Positions 31,755 to 42,584 of a stretch of DNA of 64,000 nt are shown piece by piece. Position numbers and translations under genes: made by a program. The DNA comes from an uncultured Rhodospirillales bacterium (lineage in GTDB: Bacteria; Pseudomonadota; Alphaproteobacteria; Rhodospirillales; UBA2165), in contig CAJXKD010000001.1 of assembly GCA_913055735.1 (NCBI GenBank), positions 2,018,281 to 2,082,280 of the forward strand. The letters run 5' to 3'. The notes beneath the pieces were generated by a model. It did no database searches. It worked only from the letters and a program-made list of their open reading frames with translations, and was not told the DNA's origin. The first letter of the stretch is position 1; each line of letters opens with the position of its first letter.

Positions 31755-33476
31755 ATGAACAGCCCCCGCCTCCTCACGGCCATCTACTGCCTCGTCCTGT
31801 CGGGCGCCCTTATCGCCGTTACTGCCGTTCGCTTCGACCTCTTTCACGGTATCGAACCGCGAATGGATCACGCCTTTTTCATCGACTGGGTGCAGTCGGT
31901 GGTTGGCGCAGAGAGGTTCTTTCCGGAACGTCTCCCTGGGGACTCACTGCTCGCGGCGCTCGAGGCCGATCGCGGCAGTTTTCTGCATGTCGTTCTGAAA
32001 CCCCTTTATGTCGCGCCGACGACATTGTTCACAATTGTCGGCCTGGCGTGGTTCGCCGTCGGGGCACTTTTGACTGGGGTGTCTCTCGAATCGCAGGTGT
32101 TCTGGAGCATCCTGGCGCAAAGCGGCATGCTGTGTTTGCTCGGATTTATGCCGCTTTATCTAGCACGCCCGGAAGGTCAGGGCACGCGTGAAGCAATCGC
32201 CGTCGGCGCCCTGGCGGTGTGTGTCGCCGCGGCGTCTTCGTTTCTGCATGCTTTCTCCCCCTTGGGTGTCCACAACGTCGGGCTATTGGCGCTGATTGCC
32301 GCCATGTTCGTTGTCGGGCGATACCTGCAGGCGGTACAGGCGGGCGCGGTTGGCTCGCAAATGCGGCTAGCCGCCGTCGGTGCCCAAATGGTTGCCTGCT
32401 ACACGATGTACACCAACGTGTTTCTGTTGCCCGTCGCGACGGGCATCGCACTTCTTTTGTGCGGACGGCAAGGATTGCGTTATCGCATCTTGGAAGCTAC
32501 GCGGTTCAGTGCTCTCACCGTCATCGGCTTCGTCCCGGCGCTATTGTTGCTTGGTGTGACATTGTTGCATCCGCACAGTGCTGATACATCGCAGAATTTT
32601 GAGGGTCTGGCGAAATGGGCGGTCTCTACCGGTGAGACTGGCACCATTGCATATCTAACCGGTAATTTCTTCGGCTGGTTTCAGAATGCTGGGGCGGTGT
32701 TCGGTTACGGGGGGCTCGCGCTTGGGTTCGTTGGCCTTGTCATATTCGGTGTCCGATACCGACAGTGGTTGCCCCTCGGTATTGTCGGGGCTCACTTGCT
32801 TGCGTCGACGGCGATGGGCGGCTTCGCTGGCCAATACAACCGCACCTTGGCTTATGTTGTCCCCTTATTGGCGCTTGGGGTCGCGACCCTTCCGATATGT
32901 CTGATTCAGATTTATAGAGCTCGCCAATTCGGCGCGCGGCGATTTGCCGGTATAGGTTTGGTGGCAGTCGCCTTGGCATTCGGTTTTCATTTTATTTCGG
33001 AATGGCCAAGGCTTGCAGATCCGCGCAAGGTCTCCGCCTGGAGTGCTTATTACGTCAAGCAGGGGACAATGCGCGCGATGGTGGACAGGATCATGTCCCC
33101 ATTGCCGGATGACGCAGTGCTGGTGCCCTGGGATCAAAGCATCTGGTACAGCGTTCGGGTTTTGCACGCGGACGACCGGAAAAAGCTCCACTTGTTACAG
33201 CCTTTGGAAACCCTCTACAAAATGCAACAGAGGGGGAAATTGGATGCATATCTCACCAGGCGCCGTGTGAGTCTGTCGAGCAGTGCACCGGTGTATTTTT
33301 TGGCGCCCCAAGCAATGTCGACGGTCGATGCGGAACGTCTCGCCAGCAACACGCTGTGTCAGAGGGCATTACTGGATTGTCATAAATTGACGGTTGAAAA
33401 GATCGGCGATCAGATTGTGAACGCCAACAACCCGAATTTGAACATCGCGCTTTATCGAGTGCGAACCACATTCTAA
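31755..33476 (+). CDS. Polytopic membrane protein, glycosyltransferase-C-like
   Basis: 573 residues, about ten or eleven membrane helices followed by a 150-residue soluble C-terminus. The N-terminal helix is followed by an acidic periplasmic loop (GIEPRMDHAFFIDWVQ) with Asp and Glu near the first membrane exit, as in GT-C enzymes such as PMT/ArnT. The C-terminal domain contains DAVLVPWDQSIWYSVRVLHA, which also occurs in lipid-linked sugar transferase-like proteins. I do not recognise a specific family, and substrate is unknown. It is just outside the putative island end. The ribosome site is weak (GAGG 11 bases away), so the start is moderately sure. Confidence 0.7.
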   Translation: MNSPRLLTAIYCLVLSGALIAVTAVRFDLFHGIEPRMDHAFFIDWVQSVVGAERFFPERLPGDSLLAALEADRGSFLHVVLKPLYVAPTTLFTIVGLAWFAVGALLTGVSLESQVFWSILAQSGMLCLLGFMPLYLARPEGQGTREAIAVGALAVCVAAASSFLHAFSPLGVHNVGLLALIAAMFVVGRYLQAVQAGAVGSQMRLAAVGAQMVACYTMYTNVFLLPVATGIALLLCGRQGLRYRILEATRFSALTVIGFVPALLLLGVTLLHPHSADTSQNFEGLAKWAVSTGETGTIAYLTGNFFGWFQNAGAVFGYGGLALGFVGLVIFGVRYRQWLPLGIVGAHLLASTAMGGFAGQYNRTLAYVVPLLALGVATLPICLIQIYRARQFGARRFAGIGLVAVALAFGFHFISEWPRLADPRKVSAWSAYYVKQGTMRAMVDRIMSPLPDDAVLVPWDQSIWYSVRVLHADDRKKLHLLQPLETLYKMQQRGKLDAYLTRRRVSLSSSAPVYFLAPQAMSTVDAERLASNTLCQRALLDCHKLTVEKIGDQIVNANNPNLNIALYRVRTTF

Positions 33477-33594
33477 ACGGACCGGCTCAATCGCGGCGTG
33501 ACCTTGCGCAACCCGGAATTCCAAGGGATAACGGTTTTACGTTGTCGCCATCTGCGCTTTTTTCGGCGCGGCGTCGCTCAGGATTTCGAACCTC

Positions 33595-34587
33595 ATGCAC
33601 CGTTGGCTAGTCGATTTTCTCGCTTGCCCCGCTTGTCCGGGTGAGGCGCCGATTCAAGTTTCCGATGGTGAATGGCAGGGCGACATCCTCGAGGCAGGAG
33701 AACTGTCCTGCAGCGCCTGCGGCGGAAAATGGCCAATTACGGACGGTATTCCGCGCTTCGTCGCACCGGACGACAATTACGCGAAAAGTTTCGGGTATCA
33801 ATGGAAACGCTGGCGCCGAATTCAGATCGACCGATTGGCCGGACATCGGCTTACCGAAGACCGGATTTTGCGGGATACGGGCTGGTCCCGGGATTGGTTT
33901 GCCGGCAAGGTGGTTTTCGACGGCGGCGCGGGCGCCGGTCGTTTTTCGGATGTGATGGCGGGGCTTGGCGCTCGCGTCGTGGCACTGGATCTCAGCAGTG
34001 CCGTGGACGCGTGCCGCGAAACGACGCAGGTTCACGGTGACGCGGTCCAATGTATACAGGCATCCCTCTATGCGATTCCGCTGAAATCGCGGGTGTTCGA
34101 CGCCGTTCATTGTGCGGGCGTCATACAGCACACGCCGGATCCCGAAAAAACCATGCGCGCGATGCCGCGTTTGCTCAAACCAGGTGCGCCGCTGAGCTAT
34201 AATTTTTATGAGGTGACGATGAGCCGGCGCTTCCAGTTTTTGCGTGCGGCATTTCGCCTGGTCACGCCCCATATGTCGCCATCCGCCTTGTTGGCCCTCT
34301 GCCGCGCTCTGGTCGTTCCGCTGTTCCCCTTCAGCCGGTTTGTCAGCCGCATACGTTTCGTCCGCTTTGGACTTCGGTTCCTGCCCATCTGTGCCGTCCA
34401 CTACCCCGAACTGACGCGCGATCAACAGTTCGAGTGGACGCTGCTCGACACATTTGATTGGTACAATCCGCGCTACGACACGCCGCAGCGCCACGGAGCG
34501 GTCGCGGGTCTACTGGAGAGAGAAGGCCTCGAGGTAATCGAGGCACGGCCGGGTGTCGTAAATGGCCGGCGGCCGGCGGGCCGCTAG
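33595..34587 (+). CDS. Methyltransferase with N-terminal zinc-ribbon (Trm112-like) domain
   Basis: 330 residues. The first 60 contain a zinc ribbon with CPACPG and CSACGGKWPITDGIPRF, as in Trm112-type domains fused to methyltransferases. The SAM-binding domain follows: VVFDGGAGAGRFSDVMAGLG (motif I), VVALDLSSAVDACRE (acidic motif) and FDAVHCAGVIQHTPDPEKTM. A C-terminal part is rich in basic and aromatic residues (FVSRIRFVRFGLRFLP). Such proteins often sit in surface polysaccharide clusters, and the membrane protein just upstream fits that loosely. Substrate unknown. Confidence 0.8.
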   Translation: MHRWLVDFLACPACPGEAPIQVSDGEWQGDILEAGELSCSACGGKWPITDGIPRFVAPDDNYAKSFGYQWKRWRRIQIDRLAGHRLTEDRILRDTGWSRDWFAGKVVFDGGAGAGRFSDVMAGLGARVVALDLSSAVDACRETTQVHGDAVQCIQASLYAIPLKSRVFDAVHCAGVIQHTPDPEKTMRAMPRLLKPGAPLSYNFYEVTMSRRFQFLRAAFRLVTPHMSPSALLALCRALVVPLFPFSRFVSRIRFVRFGLRFLPICAVHYPELTRDQQFEWTLLDTFDWYNPRYDTPQRHGAVAGLLEREGLEVIEARPGVVNGRRPAGR

Positions 34588-34918
34588 AACGCGTCACATT
34601 CAACGATTTCGACAGGCCGCGTGCGGGCACCCGCGCGAACGCGGTCGGCCGTTCTCGGTTTCATTTGTTCACAAGATGAAACACCGTATAAACATGTTGT
34701 TCACATGTATTGACGAAAGAAAAGCGTTTGTGCTTCTGATAATTATTTGAGGCATTCTAATAACTTGAAGCAAAAAATTAACGCCACCATATCGTAACGA
34801 AGCAAAAGAAGAATAGAGGCTCATTGAGTGGCACATTCCATTCTGTGATCGGCGGATGCCGGGCAGGTCGTAGGTCCGGCTGCCGTACAGTTTGGAGCCG
34901 CACGAGACGGTGACGAAT
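34588..34918. other. AT-rich intergenic region before the signalling locus
   Basis: No gene seen. 34670-34830 is clearly richer in A+T than its surroundings and contains ACATGT twice, 5 bases apart. It probably carries the promoter of the response-regulator gene, but no -10/-35 pair is convincing enough to call. Confidence 0.5.
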
Positions 34919-35836
34919 ATGGACGGCTCATTTGGTCCCAGCGTGACATCGGACGCGGCGCGTATTCTGGCAGTGGACGACGATAGGACAATCCTGCTTC
35001 TACTTGCCCATAAGCTTGAGCATGCGGGCCATGAGGTTGTCGCCGTCCGAAGCGGCGAGGAGGCGCTCGATACGTTGCGCGCCAGTGCCGACGGCTTCGA
35101 TGCGGTGCTCTTGGACCGCACGATGCCCGGTATGAGCGGTATCGACGTCGTCAAGCAACTGCGAGAGGAGGGTGTCCTCGCGCAGGTTCCTGTCATCATG
35201 CAGACCGGTGCGGACAGCCCTGAAGAAATCCGCGAGGGCGTGGAGGCGGGTGTCTTTTATTATCTTGCCAAGCCGATCAAGGATGAGCTGCTGTTCCCGG
35301 TGCTTTCCGTGGCCGTCCGGGATTTTCGCTATCGCAAGTGGTTGATCGAAAAAGCGGGCCACGCGCCGATGAGCGGCGATGCGAACGGTGGCAATACCAG
35401 AATCCAAACATTGGAAGAGATCGAGGATCTGGCTCCGATCCTTGCCCGCAATTTTCCCAACTGTGAACAGGCTGTCTGCGGCCTCGCCGAATTGCTCACC
35501 AATGCTTTGGAGCACGGCAATCTAGGGATCGGATATGAAGAGAAGACCGATCTGGTTGCCCAGGGTAAATGGCGCGAGGAGATTCTGCGCCGGCAAAAAA
35601 CGGGGGCCTTTGCCGACAAATTCATTTCGGTCGATCTTGTTCAAGAGAACGGTGGTGTTTCGGTCGCGATCGAGGACCAAGGGCAGGGGTTCGACTGGCA
35701 GAATTTCCTCGATATCGACCCCGCGCGCGCCTCCGACAATCACGGTCGGGGCATCGCGCAAACCAGGGCGCTGAGCTTCAATTCGCTGAAGTACAACGAG
35801 CCGGGAAATCGTGTCGTTGTGACAACCGGCAGCTAA
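34919..35836 (+). CDS. Response regulator with C-terminal HATPase (RsbW-like) domain
   Basis: 305 residues. REC domain about 14-130: ILAVDDDRTILLLLAHKLE with the acidic pair, phospho-acceptor Asp in AVLLDRTMPGMSG, switch Thr in VIMQTGAD and Lys in YYLAKPI. From about 190 a GHKL ATPase of the anti-sigma kinase type: GLAELLTNALEHGNLGIG (N box) and VAIEDQGQGFDW (G1 box) with GRGIAQTRAL. The output may be an anti-sigma/anti-anti-sigma type switch. ATG 34919 is chosen, with GTG 34910 as an alternative. It is followed 69 bases on by a binding protein and hybrid kinase gene. Confidence 0.85.
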   Translation: MDGSFGPSVTSDAARILAVDDDRTILLLLAHKLEHAGHEVVAVRSGEEALDTLRASADGFDAVLLDRTMPGMSGIDVVKQLREEGVLAQVPVIMQTGADSPEEIREGVEAGVFYYLAKPIKDELLFPVLSVAVRDFRYRKWLIEKAGHAPMSGDANGGNTRIQTLEEIEDLAPILARNFPNCEQAVCGLAELLTNALEHGNLGIGYEEKTDLVAQGKWREEILRRQKTGAFADKFISVDLVQENGGVSVAIEDQGQGFDWQNFLDIDPARASDNHGRGIAQTRALSFNSLKYNEPGNRVVVTTGS

Positions 35837-35905
35837 TTCCGGAGCAATACCCAGCTTCGAAAACAGGGAACGTCGAAGAAACGAGTGATCTTGGGAGAAA
35901 CCGTC

Positions 35906-37135
35906 ATGTCGAATAGCGGGCTTGTATTGCGCCAGTTTTCGGCAGCTTCGCTGCTTGGCGCCATTCTTGGTTTTCTGCTGATAACCGGTGGACATGCCGC
36001 GGAGAAATCCGATCCCATCGTCGTCGGATTGGACGCCGACCTTACCGGGTCTGCTGCGTCCGGCGGTATTGCTATTCAACGGGGGATGGAACTCGCAATC
36101 GACGAGATCAATGAAGCCGGTGGCGTAATCGGGCGCTCCGTTATCCTGAAAGTGCGCGATCATCGCGGCAATCCGGCGCGCGGCGTTGACAATATGCGAG
36201 AGTTCGCCGAGACCAAAAACTTGGTTGCCGTATTCGGCGGTATCCATACGCCGGTCGCGCTCGCGGAGCTCGAGGTCGTTCACGAAGCGAAGATCGTGTT
36301 TTTGATCCCTTGGGCGGCCGGGACCACAGTTGTCGAAAACGGGTACACACCGAATTACGTCTTCCGGGTTTCGGTACGCGACCAATTTGCGGGCGGTTTT
36401 TTGATCCAAGAAGTGGTCGAGCGCGGTTTCAAGCGCCCGGGGCTTCTACTCGAGCAGACGGGGTGGGGACGTTCCAACGAAAAGGCTATGCAAGAGAGCC
36501 TTCGCGCTCGAAATATGCCGGAGGCGCCGATTGCGTGGTTCAACTGGGGCGTCAAAGATCTCAATTCGGAGATCAGTGCGCTCAAGACCGCCGGCGCCGA
36601 CGTTGTCCTGCTGGTTGCGAATGCACGAGAAGGTGTTGTTGTTTTTCGCGATATGGCGAAGCTGCGGGCCGAAGAGCGGCTGCCTGTCGTCTCCCATTGG
36701 GGGATTACCGGAGGCAATATATTCGACCAAGCGTCAGCGTCGCTTTCTTCGGTGGATCTCACGTTCCTACAAACATTTTCCTTTTTCGACCCTCCGTTTC
36801 CGGCAAAGGCGCGCAGAGTCTTCGATGCTTACTGCGCCCGCTTCGATAAATGTTCTAGTCCAGCTGATGTGATCTCTCCGGTTGGCACCGCCCATGCCTA
36901 CGATCTCATGCATCTGCTCAAGATGGCGATCGAGAAAGCAGGAGCAACCGACCGGTTGGCCGTCCGCGACGCGTTGGAAAACCTTGGACGATATGAAGGG
37001 TTGGTCCGCGTATACGACCCGCCGTTTACCGCCGAGCGGCACGATGCGCTTGATCGCAGCGATTTCCGCTTGAGCCGGTTCGATCGGGCCGGGGCAATCG
37101 TTCCTCTCGAGCAGCAACGCGCGCAGTCCCGGTGA
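35906..37135 (+). CDS. Periplasmic branched-chain-amino-acid-type binding protein (Peripla_BP_6)
   Basis: 409 residues. Start ATG 35906 with GGGAGA upstream. Signal peptide to about residue 33 (ITGGHAAE). Type I periplasmic fold: IVVGLDADLTGSAASGG, GMELAIDEINEAGGVIGR, VFGGIHTPVALA and VLLEQ-x-GWGRSN-like text. It has no ABC permease or ATPase gene beside it. It overlaps the hybrid histidine kinase gene by 4 bp (GTGA). It probably serves as a ligand receptor for that kinase and not for transport. Confidence 0.85.
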   Translation: MSNSGLVLRQFSAASLLGAILGFLLITGGHAAEKSDPIVVGLDADLTGSAASGGIAIQRGMELAIDEINEAGGVIGRSVILKVRDHRGNPARGVDNMREFAETKNLVAVFGGIHTPVALAELEVVHEAKIVFLIPWAAGTTVVENGYTPNYVFRVSVRDQFAGGFLIQEVVERGFKRPGLLLEQTGWGRSNEKAMQESLRARNMPEAPIAWFNWGVKDLNSEISALKTAGADVVLLVANAREGVVVFRDMAKLRAEERLPVVSHWGITGGNIFDQASASLSSVDLTFLQTFSFFDPPFPAKARRVFDAYCARFDKCSSPADVISPVGTAHAYDLMHLLKMAIEKAGATDRLAVRDALENLGRYEGLVRVYDPPFTAERHDALDRSDFRLSRFDRAGAIVPLEQQRAQSR

Positions 37136-40100
37136 TCGACTATATCAAAGTCTCTGGCCTGCTTCCGCAGGTCCTCTTAAGGATCCTTCCCGCCTGCGTG
37201 GGGATCCTGCTCGGCATTTGGTACGCTGCTTCCGTCGCTGTCGACAGGACGGTCAATGATGAACTGGCGGAGCGGTTGCGGGAAGAGGCCGGCCACAGCG
37301 CCGTTTCCGTCTCCCGAGAGATCGAAGCGATAGCCCAATTCGTCGGCTCGGTGGCGCAAAACGAACTTGTCGTCAACGGCTTGATCGACACGGTTGGGCG
37401 CGACGACTACCTCCCCGTTATGCTGCAATCGCTGCGGCTGCCGGGGTCGGCAGAGGCACGCGTCTCTTTAATCGACTATCGTGCCCGTCTCATCATTGGT
37501 GACGGTGACGAACAGAAATTTACCGGCGCCCCATGGCGTGACGAAGTGCTGCTCAAAGGCGGCCCGTTCGTAAAGGTTTCCGAAGCCGGCCTCGTTGTCG
37601 CCTACCCGGTACTCGTTGGTGGCATGCCAGAAGGGGCTGTGGTGGTGGAATACGGGCCGGATGAACTGGCAAAGACATTAATCGGTGGGACGGAAGGACA
37701 AAACGGCGAATACGGTGCGATCGTCCCATCGCCGTCTGACGATGTTGTTCAAGAACCGGCTGTGTTGGAGCATTCCCTTCACCCAGAGGAGGACAAGGCT
37801 CAAGAATACACCCACGAAGGAATAAGCGTCGTCGTCACAGAGGCCGGCAATGTCATTGCGACGTCCCATCCATCCTTTGCGCGTCTTGGCGAGCCTTTGC
37901 CAGAACCGGACGCCGATTGGGCGTATCTGAAGATCAAAGTGCCGCACTTTCCTGAAATTTTCCTCTTAGCAGCGCAATACAGGCCGCACCTCTATGCAGC
38001 GGCCGACCGCATGCGCAATTTCATGCTTAGCGCCATCGTGCTGAGCATCGTTGCTGTTGGAATCGGTATTTTTGCGGCGGCCTATCTCACCGCCAGTCCT
38101 ATCCAGCGGTTCGCCGCACAACTCAAGGATATCCGGGAAAATCAGGATCTAAGCCAGCGGGTTTCCGTCGAGGGCACGACCGAGTTTCATCGGCTGGCCA
38201 CCGCGTTTAACCAGTTGCTCGATAAAATCGAAAGCACGAGTATTTCGCGGAACGATCTCGCGACCGAAATTGTTAAGCGTAAGAAAGTTATCGAGGAGTT
38301 GGACCGGTTCAAGCATGCCTTGGATAACACCCAAGACATCATCTACATCTTTGACCCCGAAACGTTCGAAATACGCTATTTCAACAAGGGGCTTATGGTT
38401 GCCACCGGCTACGACGAGAGTGACCTGTCCAAGTTGAAGGCGAATGAACTTCGTCCAGGATTTGATGTTGAGGACATCAAAGCCCGGCTGAAACCGTTGA
38501 TCGAGCGCAAAGTCAGCTTGTTGAACCTGGAAAGTATTTTCCGTCGTAAGGACGGAACGGACTTTCCTGTGGAGCTTTCCGTTCAGTCGGTTGAAGCCGA
38601 GGACGATTATGTGTTCGTTGCCATTGCGCGTGACGTGACCGAGCGTAAACGTGCGGAAGCCACGATAGCCCAGAAGCAGGAGGAGTTGAACCTGCGGATC
38701 GTAGAATTGGAGGACTCACGGGCGCGGCTAGAGAGACAAGGGGCGGAGCAGGCGCAGCTTGCCGAGGAGCTTGCGATCGAACGCGATAAGGCGGAAGCGG
38801 CGACGCACGCTAAATCCGAGTTTCTGGCAACGATGAGCCACGAGATCCGGACGCCGATGAACGGCATCATCGGTATGACGGAACTGTTGCTCGAAACCGA
38901 TCTGAATGAGCATCAGCGGGGCCATGCGCGCACCGTCATGCATTCGGCGGAAACGCTTCTCGGTTTGATCAACGATATCCTCGATTTCTCCAAGATCGAA
39001 TCCGGCAAACTCGAACTCGACCCCGAGCCGTTCAACCTCGAAATGGTGGCCGAGGATGTCGTGGAGTTGATGTCGGTGAAGTCGCAGGAGAAGGGCATCG
39101 AGTTGATGACTCGCTATACGCCTGATGCGCCGCGACATTTCGTCGGCGATTCCGGGCGAATTCGCCAGATGCTTCTGAATTTGATCGGCAATGCGATCAA
39201 GTTCACCGAGAAAGGGTATGTGCAGCTCAATGTTGAGCGCGTCGATCAGGTTGGGCCGGATGATGACCGCTTACGTGTACGGATCTCGGTCGAGGACACC
39301 GGCATCGGCATTCCCGAAGATAAGCGCGATGCCATATTCCGGAAATTCGAACAGGCGGATTCGTCCACGACGCGTAAATTCGGGGGTACGGGGCTGGGAC
39401 TCTCCATTTGCCGTCAGCTTGCACACATGATGGACGGCGATATCGGTGTCGATGGGAATGACCACGGCGGTTCGACTTTCTGGTTTGAAGTCGTCATGGG
39501 ACATTGTGCAATCGAGGATGAGATTGAACCGGATTTCAGTATCCTGAAGGGACAACGCGCCCTTCTCATTGACGATATTCCGACGAACCTCGTGCTGCTA
39601 GAGGAGCATCTTTCGACGGTGGGTGTGGAGACCGTCTCGTGCAGAGGGCCGGGCGATGCGATCAAAACGCTCGAAACTGAATTGGCGTCGGGTCGGAAAT
39701 TCAACATGGTGATTTCCGACTACATGATGCCCGAGATGGACGGGGGTCGGCTGGCTGCGGCACTTCGGGCGACGCCGGGCGCAGAGGATATGCCTATCAT
39801 TCTGTTGAGTTCCGCCGGGGGGCGGCACGACGTTTCTGATGTGCCTGACGGGGTGATCAACGCCTATGTGACAAAGCCCGTTCGCCGGAAGCAACTGCTG
39901 TCGGCTGCTGCCGCGGTGGTGGAGGCCGCACGAGACGGCAAGCTCGCCGGTGTTGTGAGTTTCGATGGCGCCGCCTTGGACACGGCTGGTCACGTAGATT
40001 ACGGCAAGATTGACGCGACAGGTATGTTTGCTGGCGTCAAGGTACTGCTGGTCGAGGACAATCGCGTGAACCGGGAGTTCGCTTCCGAAACGCTCATCAA

Positions 40101-40890
40101 TCTTGGTTGTGACGTGATAACGGCCGGCAATGGGGAGGAGGCTGTCGATATTGCCAGCGGTGAGCAATTCGACGTTATCTTCATGGATTGTCAGATGCCC
40201 GTGATGGACGGCTTCGAAGCCAGCACCATTCTGGCCAAGAAAATGAAGGCCGGTGAAGTCGCGGCCATGCCGATTATTGCGCTGACGGCCAATGCCATGA
40301 AGGGCGACCGCGAACGTTGTCTCGCGGCGGGTATGAACGACTATATGAGCAAGCCCATCCGTAAGAAGGCGCTACAGGCCATGCTCGCCGAATGGGTGGG
40401 GTCTAACGGCACGCCAGATGCCGCCGCGATGCGAACCGAGCGATCTGCCCAATCGGACGGCCGGCCAGCGAAGAGCCCGTCAGCGAGCAGCCAGACCGCG
40501 AATAGTCGACCGGACAACAGCAATGGCCATACCATCGACCAAAGCGTGCTGGACGACGCGAAAGAGGTCATGGGCGACAAGATGTCGATGATCATCGAGT
40601 ATTTTCTCGAAGATTCGCAAACCTATATGCGTGACATCGATACGGCACTTCCGGCCAACGATTTCGAGACCATTGCCGCTCGCGCACATACGCTCAAATC
40701 GTCGAGCCGGGAGATGGGCGCCAACCAGGTTTCCGAGATTGCCCGGGAATTGGAGGAAACGGCTCGCGTCGCCAAGGACGGCACAGCCCCCGACTGTCGG
40801 AAGGTGACGGCCTTGGTCGAGGATTTGAAAATATCCTATGTCGCCGCCGAGCGGGAACTCGCTGAATTTCTAGAAAGCTTGTCCGGCTGA
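37132..40890 (+). CDS. Hybrid sensor histidine kinase (HAMP-PAS-HisKA-HATPase-REC-REC-Hpt)
   Basis: 1252 residues, GTG start overlapping the binding-protein stop. Order: membrane helix about 10-33, periplasmic sensor to about 295, second helix [23 protein letters not shown] to about 375, PAS ([17 protein letters not shown]) to about 510, coiled coil, HisKA with phospho-His in [15 protein letters not shown], HATPase ([25 protein letters not shown]), REC1 ([23 protein letters not shown]), REC2 ([24 protein letters not shown]) and Hpt with the phospho-His in [13 protein letters not shown] complete phosphorelay in one chain. The final acceptor may be the response regulator at 34919-35836. Confidence 0.93.
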   Translation: MIDYIKVSGLLPQVLLRILPACVGILLGIWYAASVAVDRTVNDELAERLREEAGHSAVSVSREIEAIAQFVGSVAQNELVVNGLIDTVGRDDYLPVMLQSLRLPGSAEARVSLIDYRARLIIGDGDEQKFTGAPWRDEVLLKGGPFVKVSEAGLVVAYPVLVGGMPEGAVVVEYGPDELAKTLIGGTEGQNGEYGAIVPSPSDDVVQEPAVLEHSLHPEEDKAQEYTHEGISVVVTEAGNVIATSHPSFARLGEPLPEPDADWAYLKIKVPHFPEIFLLAAQYRPHLYAAADRMRNFMLSAIVLSIVAVGIGIFAAAYLTASPIQRFAAQLKDIRENQDLSQRVSVEGTTEFHRLATAFNQLLDKIESTSISRNDLATEIVKRKKVIEELDRFKHALDNTQDIIYIFDPETFEIRYFNKGLMVATGYDESDLSKLKANELRPGFDVEDIKARLKPLIERKVSLLNLESIFRRKDGTDFPVELSVQSVEAEDDYVFVAIARDVTERKRAEATIAQKQEELNLRIVELEDSRARLERQGAEQAQLAEELAIERDKAEAATHAKSEFLATMSHEIRTPMNGIIGMTELLLETDLNEHQRGHARTVMHSAETLLGLINDILDFSKIESGKLELDPEPFNLEMVAEDVVELMSVKSQEKGIELMTRYTPDAPRHFVGDSGRIRQMLLNLIGNAIKFTEKGYVQLNVERVDQVGPDDDRLRVRISVEDTGIGIPEDKRDAIFRKFEQADSSTTRKFGGTGLGLSICRQLAHMMDGDIGVDGNDHGGSTFWFEVVMGHCAIEDEIEPDFSILKGQRALLIDDIPTNLVLLEEHLSTVGVETVSCRGPGDAIKTLETELASGRKFNMVISDYMMPEMDGGRLAAALRATPGAEDMPIILLSSAGGRHDVSDVPDGVINAYVTKPVRRKQLLSAAAAVVEAARDGKLAGVVSFDGAALDTAGHVDYGKIDATGMFAGVKVLLVEDNRVNREFASETLINLGCDVITAGNGEEAVDIASGEQFDVIFMDCQMPVMDGFEASTILAKKMKAGEVAAMPIIALTANAMKGDRERCLAAGMNDYMSKPIRKKALQAMLAEWVGSNGTPDAAAMRTERSAQSDGRPAKSPSASSQTANSRPDNSNGHTIDQSVLDDAKEVMGDKMSMIIEYFLEDSQTYMRDIDTALPANDFETIAARAHTLKSSSREMGANQVSEIARELEETARVAKDGTAPDCRKVTALVEDLKISYVAAERELAEFLESLSG

Positions 40891-41130
40891 GGGCGGTTTT
40901 TCCGCTGTTGCCGTGTTTCGTTCAAGAAAGGGGTGATCTTCTTCTCTGAGAACCCGTATCCCGTGTTCGGACGGGAGTGCGTAGGTTAACCCCTTGGCAT
41001 TACAGCGGTTTTCATTTCTTAAGAAATACCCATTTATGTCTTTACGACCCGCGGCCATTGGGGGGCCGTTTGCCGCGGCTGCCGCCGAGAAACCCGAAAA
41101 TTCAGTGGGTTCCGGCTTGGGGATGTAGCC

Positions 41131-42129
41131 ATGGTAACGACGATGGGTCTCAAAACGGGTCTTATGGTCCCGTTTCAGTGGCCCAAGGAGCTATATCGGC
41201 GTTTCAGGCGCTATTACGGCTTGGACCGGCCTGTCAGAGGACAGTCGCTGGAGCATGGCTTTGCCCGCATTTCCATCTCTGAGGACGGAGAACCTGCTCC
41301 CGAGATCGCACCTTCCGAATTGGAAGGGAACGAGGTCTGGGACGACACGCGGATAAATCTCGCTGAGAAGCTTTGGGGCGAGGGGTGTCTGGGTCCCTGC
41401 GGTGCCGAATATTTGAAATACGAGACCCAGCTGGTTCAACTGGACCAGAAACGCAGCATGCTGCAAATCGGTGCCGGCCTCGGCGGCGCGACCCGCGCGG
41501 TTGTTGACGATTCCGGGGTCTGGGTGACCGCGTATGATGAAGATTCGCAATTGGCGGAAATCGGCACGCTGCGGGCCCGCATGGCCGGCATGGTCAAAAA
41601 GGCGGGGATCAAGACCTATAAACCCCATTCGCCGAGGTTTAAGGAAAACAGCTTCAATGCCGCCGTTTCGTGCGATTCCCTTCTGTATGTTTCAGTCGAG
41701 GACAAAGAAAAAGTCATCGCATCGATGGCCAAATCCCTGCGGGTGGACGGTTATCTCATAATGACGGAATGGGTGTTGGCCAAGCCGGGCGAGCCGAGCG
41801 ACGAGGTCAAAGCCTGGATCGACCGGGAGCCCCGAAAGCCATATTTGTGGACGGCGAAGCAGACCGTCGATTTCATCCAAAAGCAGGGGATGGATCTCCG
41901 GATTTCCAAGGACATGACCGACGACTATCGGAAGATGGTCATACAGGGATGGGCCCAGTATTTGGCCGACCTGACCAAGGCCGATTTGCCGCCGGAGATG
42001 GCGCAAACCGTACTCGACGAGTGCGAGTACTGGATTCGCCGTATGGCGGCCCTGGAAAAAGGCGACATCCGGGTTTACCGGTTTGTGGCCATCAAGCTAC
42101 CGGTCAAAACGGGCGGAAATTTCGGCTAG
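41131..42129 (+). CDS. Class I methyltransferase-like protein
   Basis: 332 residues. The SAM fold is read from MLQIGAGLGGATRAVVDDSG (motif I), VTAYDEDSQLAEIG (acidic residue), and NAAVSCDSLLYVSVEDKEKVIASMAKSLRVDGYLIM (motifs IV-V). The N-terminal 110 residues are specific to this group (FQWPKELYRRFRRYYGLD). GTLRARMAGMVKKAGI and the late DEVKAWIDREPRKPYLWTAKQT are distinctive but I cannot name the substrate. Start ATG 41131 is preceded by GGGGA. It stands alone between the kinase and rpmJ. Confidence 0.75.
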   Translation: MVTTMGLKTGLMVPFQWPKELYRRFRRYYGLDRPVRGQSLEHGFARISISEDGEPAPEIAPSELEGNEVWDDTRINLAEKLWGEGCLGPCGAEYLKYETQLVQLDQKRSMLQIGAGLGGATRAVVDDSGVWVTAYDEDSQLAEIGTLRARMAGMVKKAGIKTYKPHSPRFKENSFNAAVSCDSLLYVSVEDKEKVIASMAKSLRVDGYLIMTEWVLAKPGEPSDEVKAWIDREPRKPYLWTAKQTVDFIQKQGMDLRISKDMTDDYRKMVIQGWAQYLADLTKADLPPEMAQTVLDECEYWIRRMAALEKGDIRVYRFVAIKLPVKTGGNFG

Positions 42130-42186
42130 AATCGGGGTTTGAGCCGTTGACAGGGGGGACGTAACCCCCTATGTTCCCGCCGCTCG

Positions 42187-42206
42187 CGCCGCCGGCTTAG
42201 GCGGCG
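42187..42206 (+). terminator. Probable terminator after the methyltransferase-like gene
   Basis: CGCCGCC-GGCTTA-GGCGGCG, a 7-bp GC-rich stem, followed by TGTGATTTTT. The T-run is late, so termination may be partial. Confidence 0.5.
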
Positions 42207-42269
42207 TGTGATTTTTGGCCCTGGCGGCTGGCCGCCAGTCGACGTAATCGTTTGGAACATGGGTGCATT

Positions 42270-42395
42270 ATGAAGGTCCGGAATTCTTTGAAATCCGCCA
42301 AGCTTCGGGAAAAAGGCTGCCGGATCATCCGCCGGAAAGGCCGCTTGTACGTTATCAACAAGCGCAATCCCCGGTTCAAGGCCCGTCAAGGCTAA
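42270..42395 (+). CDS. rpmJ: 50S ribosomal protein L36
   Basis: 41 residues, too short for usual length cut-offs but unmistakable: [16 protein letters not shown] at the start, [19 protein letters not shown] in the middle, ending KARQG. This is the zinc-free type of L36, with a single Cys (residue 17) in place of the CxxC-C-H ribbon, as is usual in alphaproteobacteria. A good terminator follows at 42452. Confidence 0.96.
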   Translation: MKVRNSLKSAKLREKGCRIIRRKGRLYVINKRNPRFKARQG

Positions 42396-42451
42396 GAGCT
42401 GTTCACCATGCCGCCGCCCAAAACGTGAAGGGGTGGCTCCGGAAGTTCGAT

Positions 42452-42482
42452 AAACCGCGCCCTTCGGCGCGGTTTTGCTTTT
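42452..42482 (+). terminator. Rho-independent terminator after rpmJ
   Basis: AAACCGCGCC-CTTC-GGCGCGGTTT, a perfect 10-bp stem, followed by TGCTTTTG. Confidence 0.85.
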
Positions 42483-42584
42483 GCGGTATCCGGGAATTCC
42501 ATAGAGTGTGATTTCCAACGATGATCAACTCGGCGTATCCTTCCGGGGAAGCGTCCGTTGACGATGGGGAGCGCTAACACAAAC

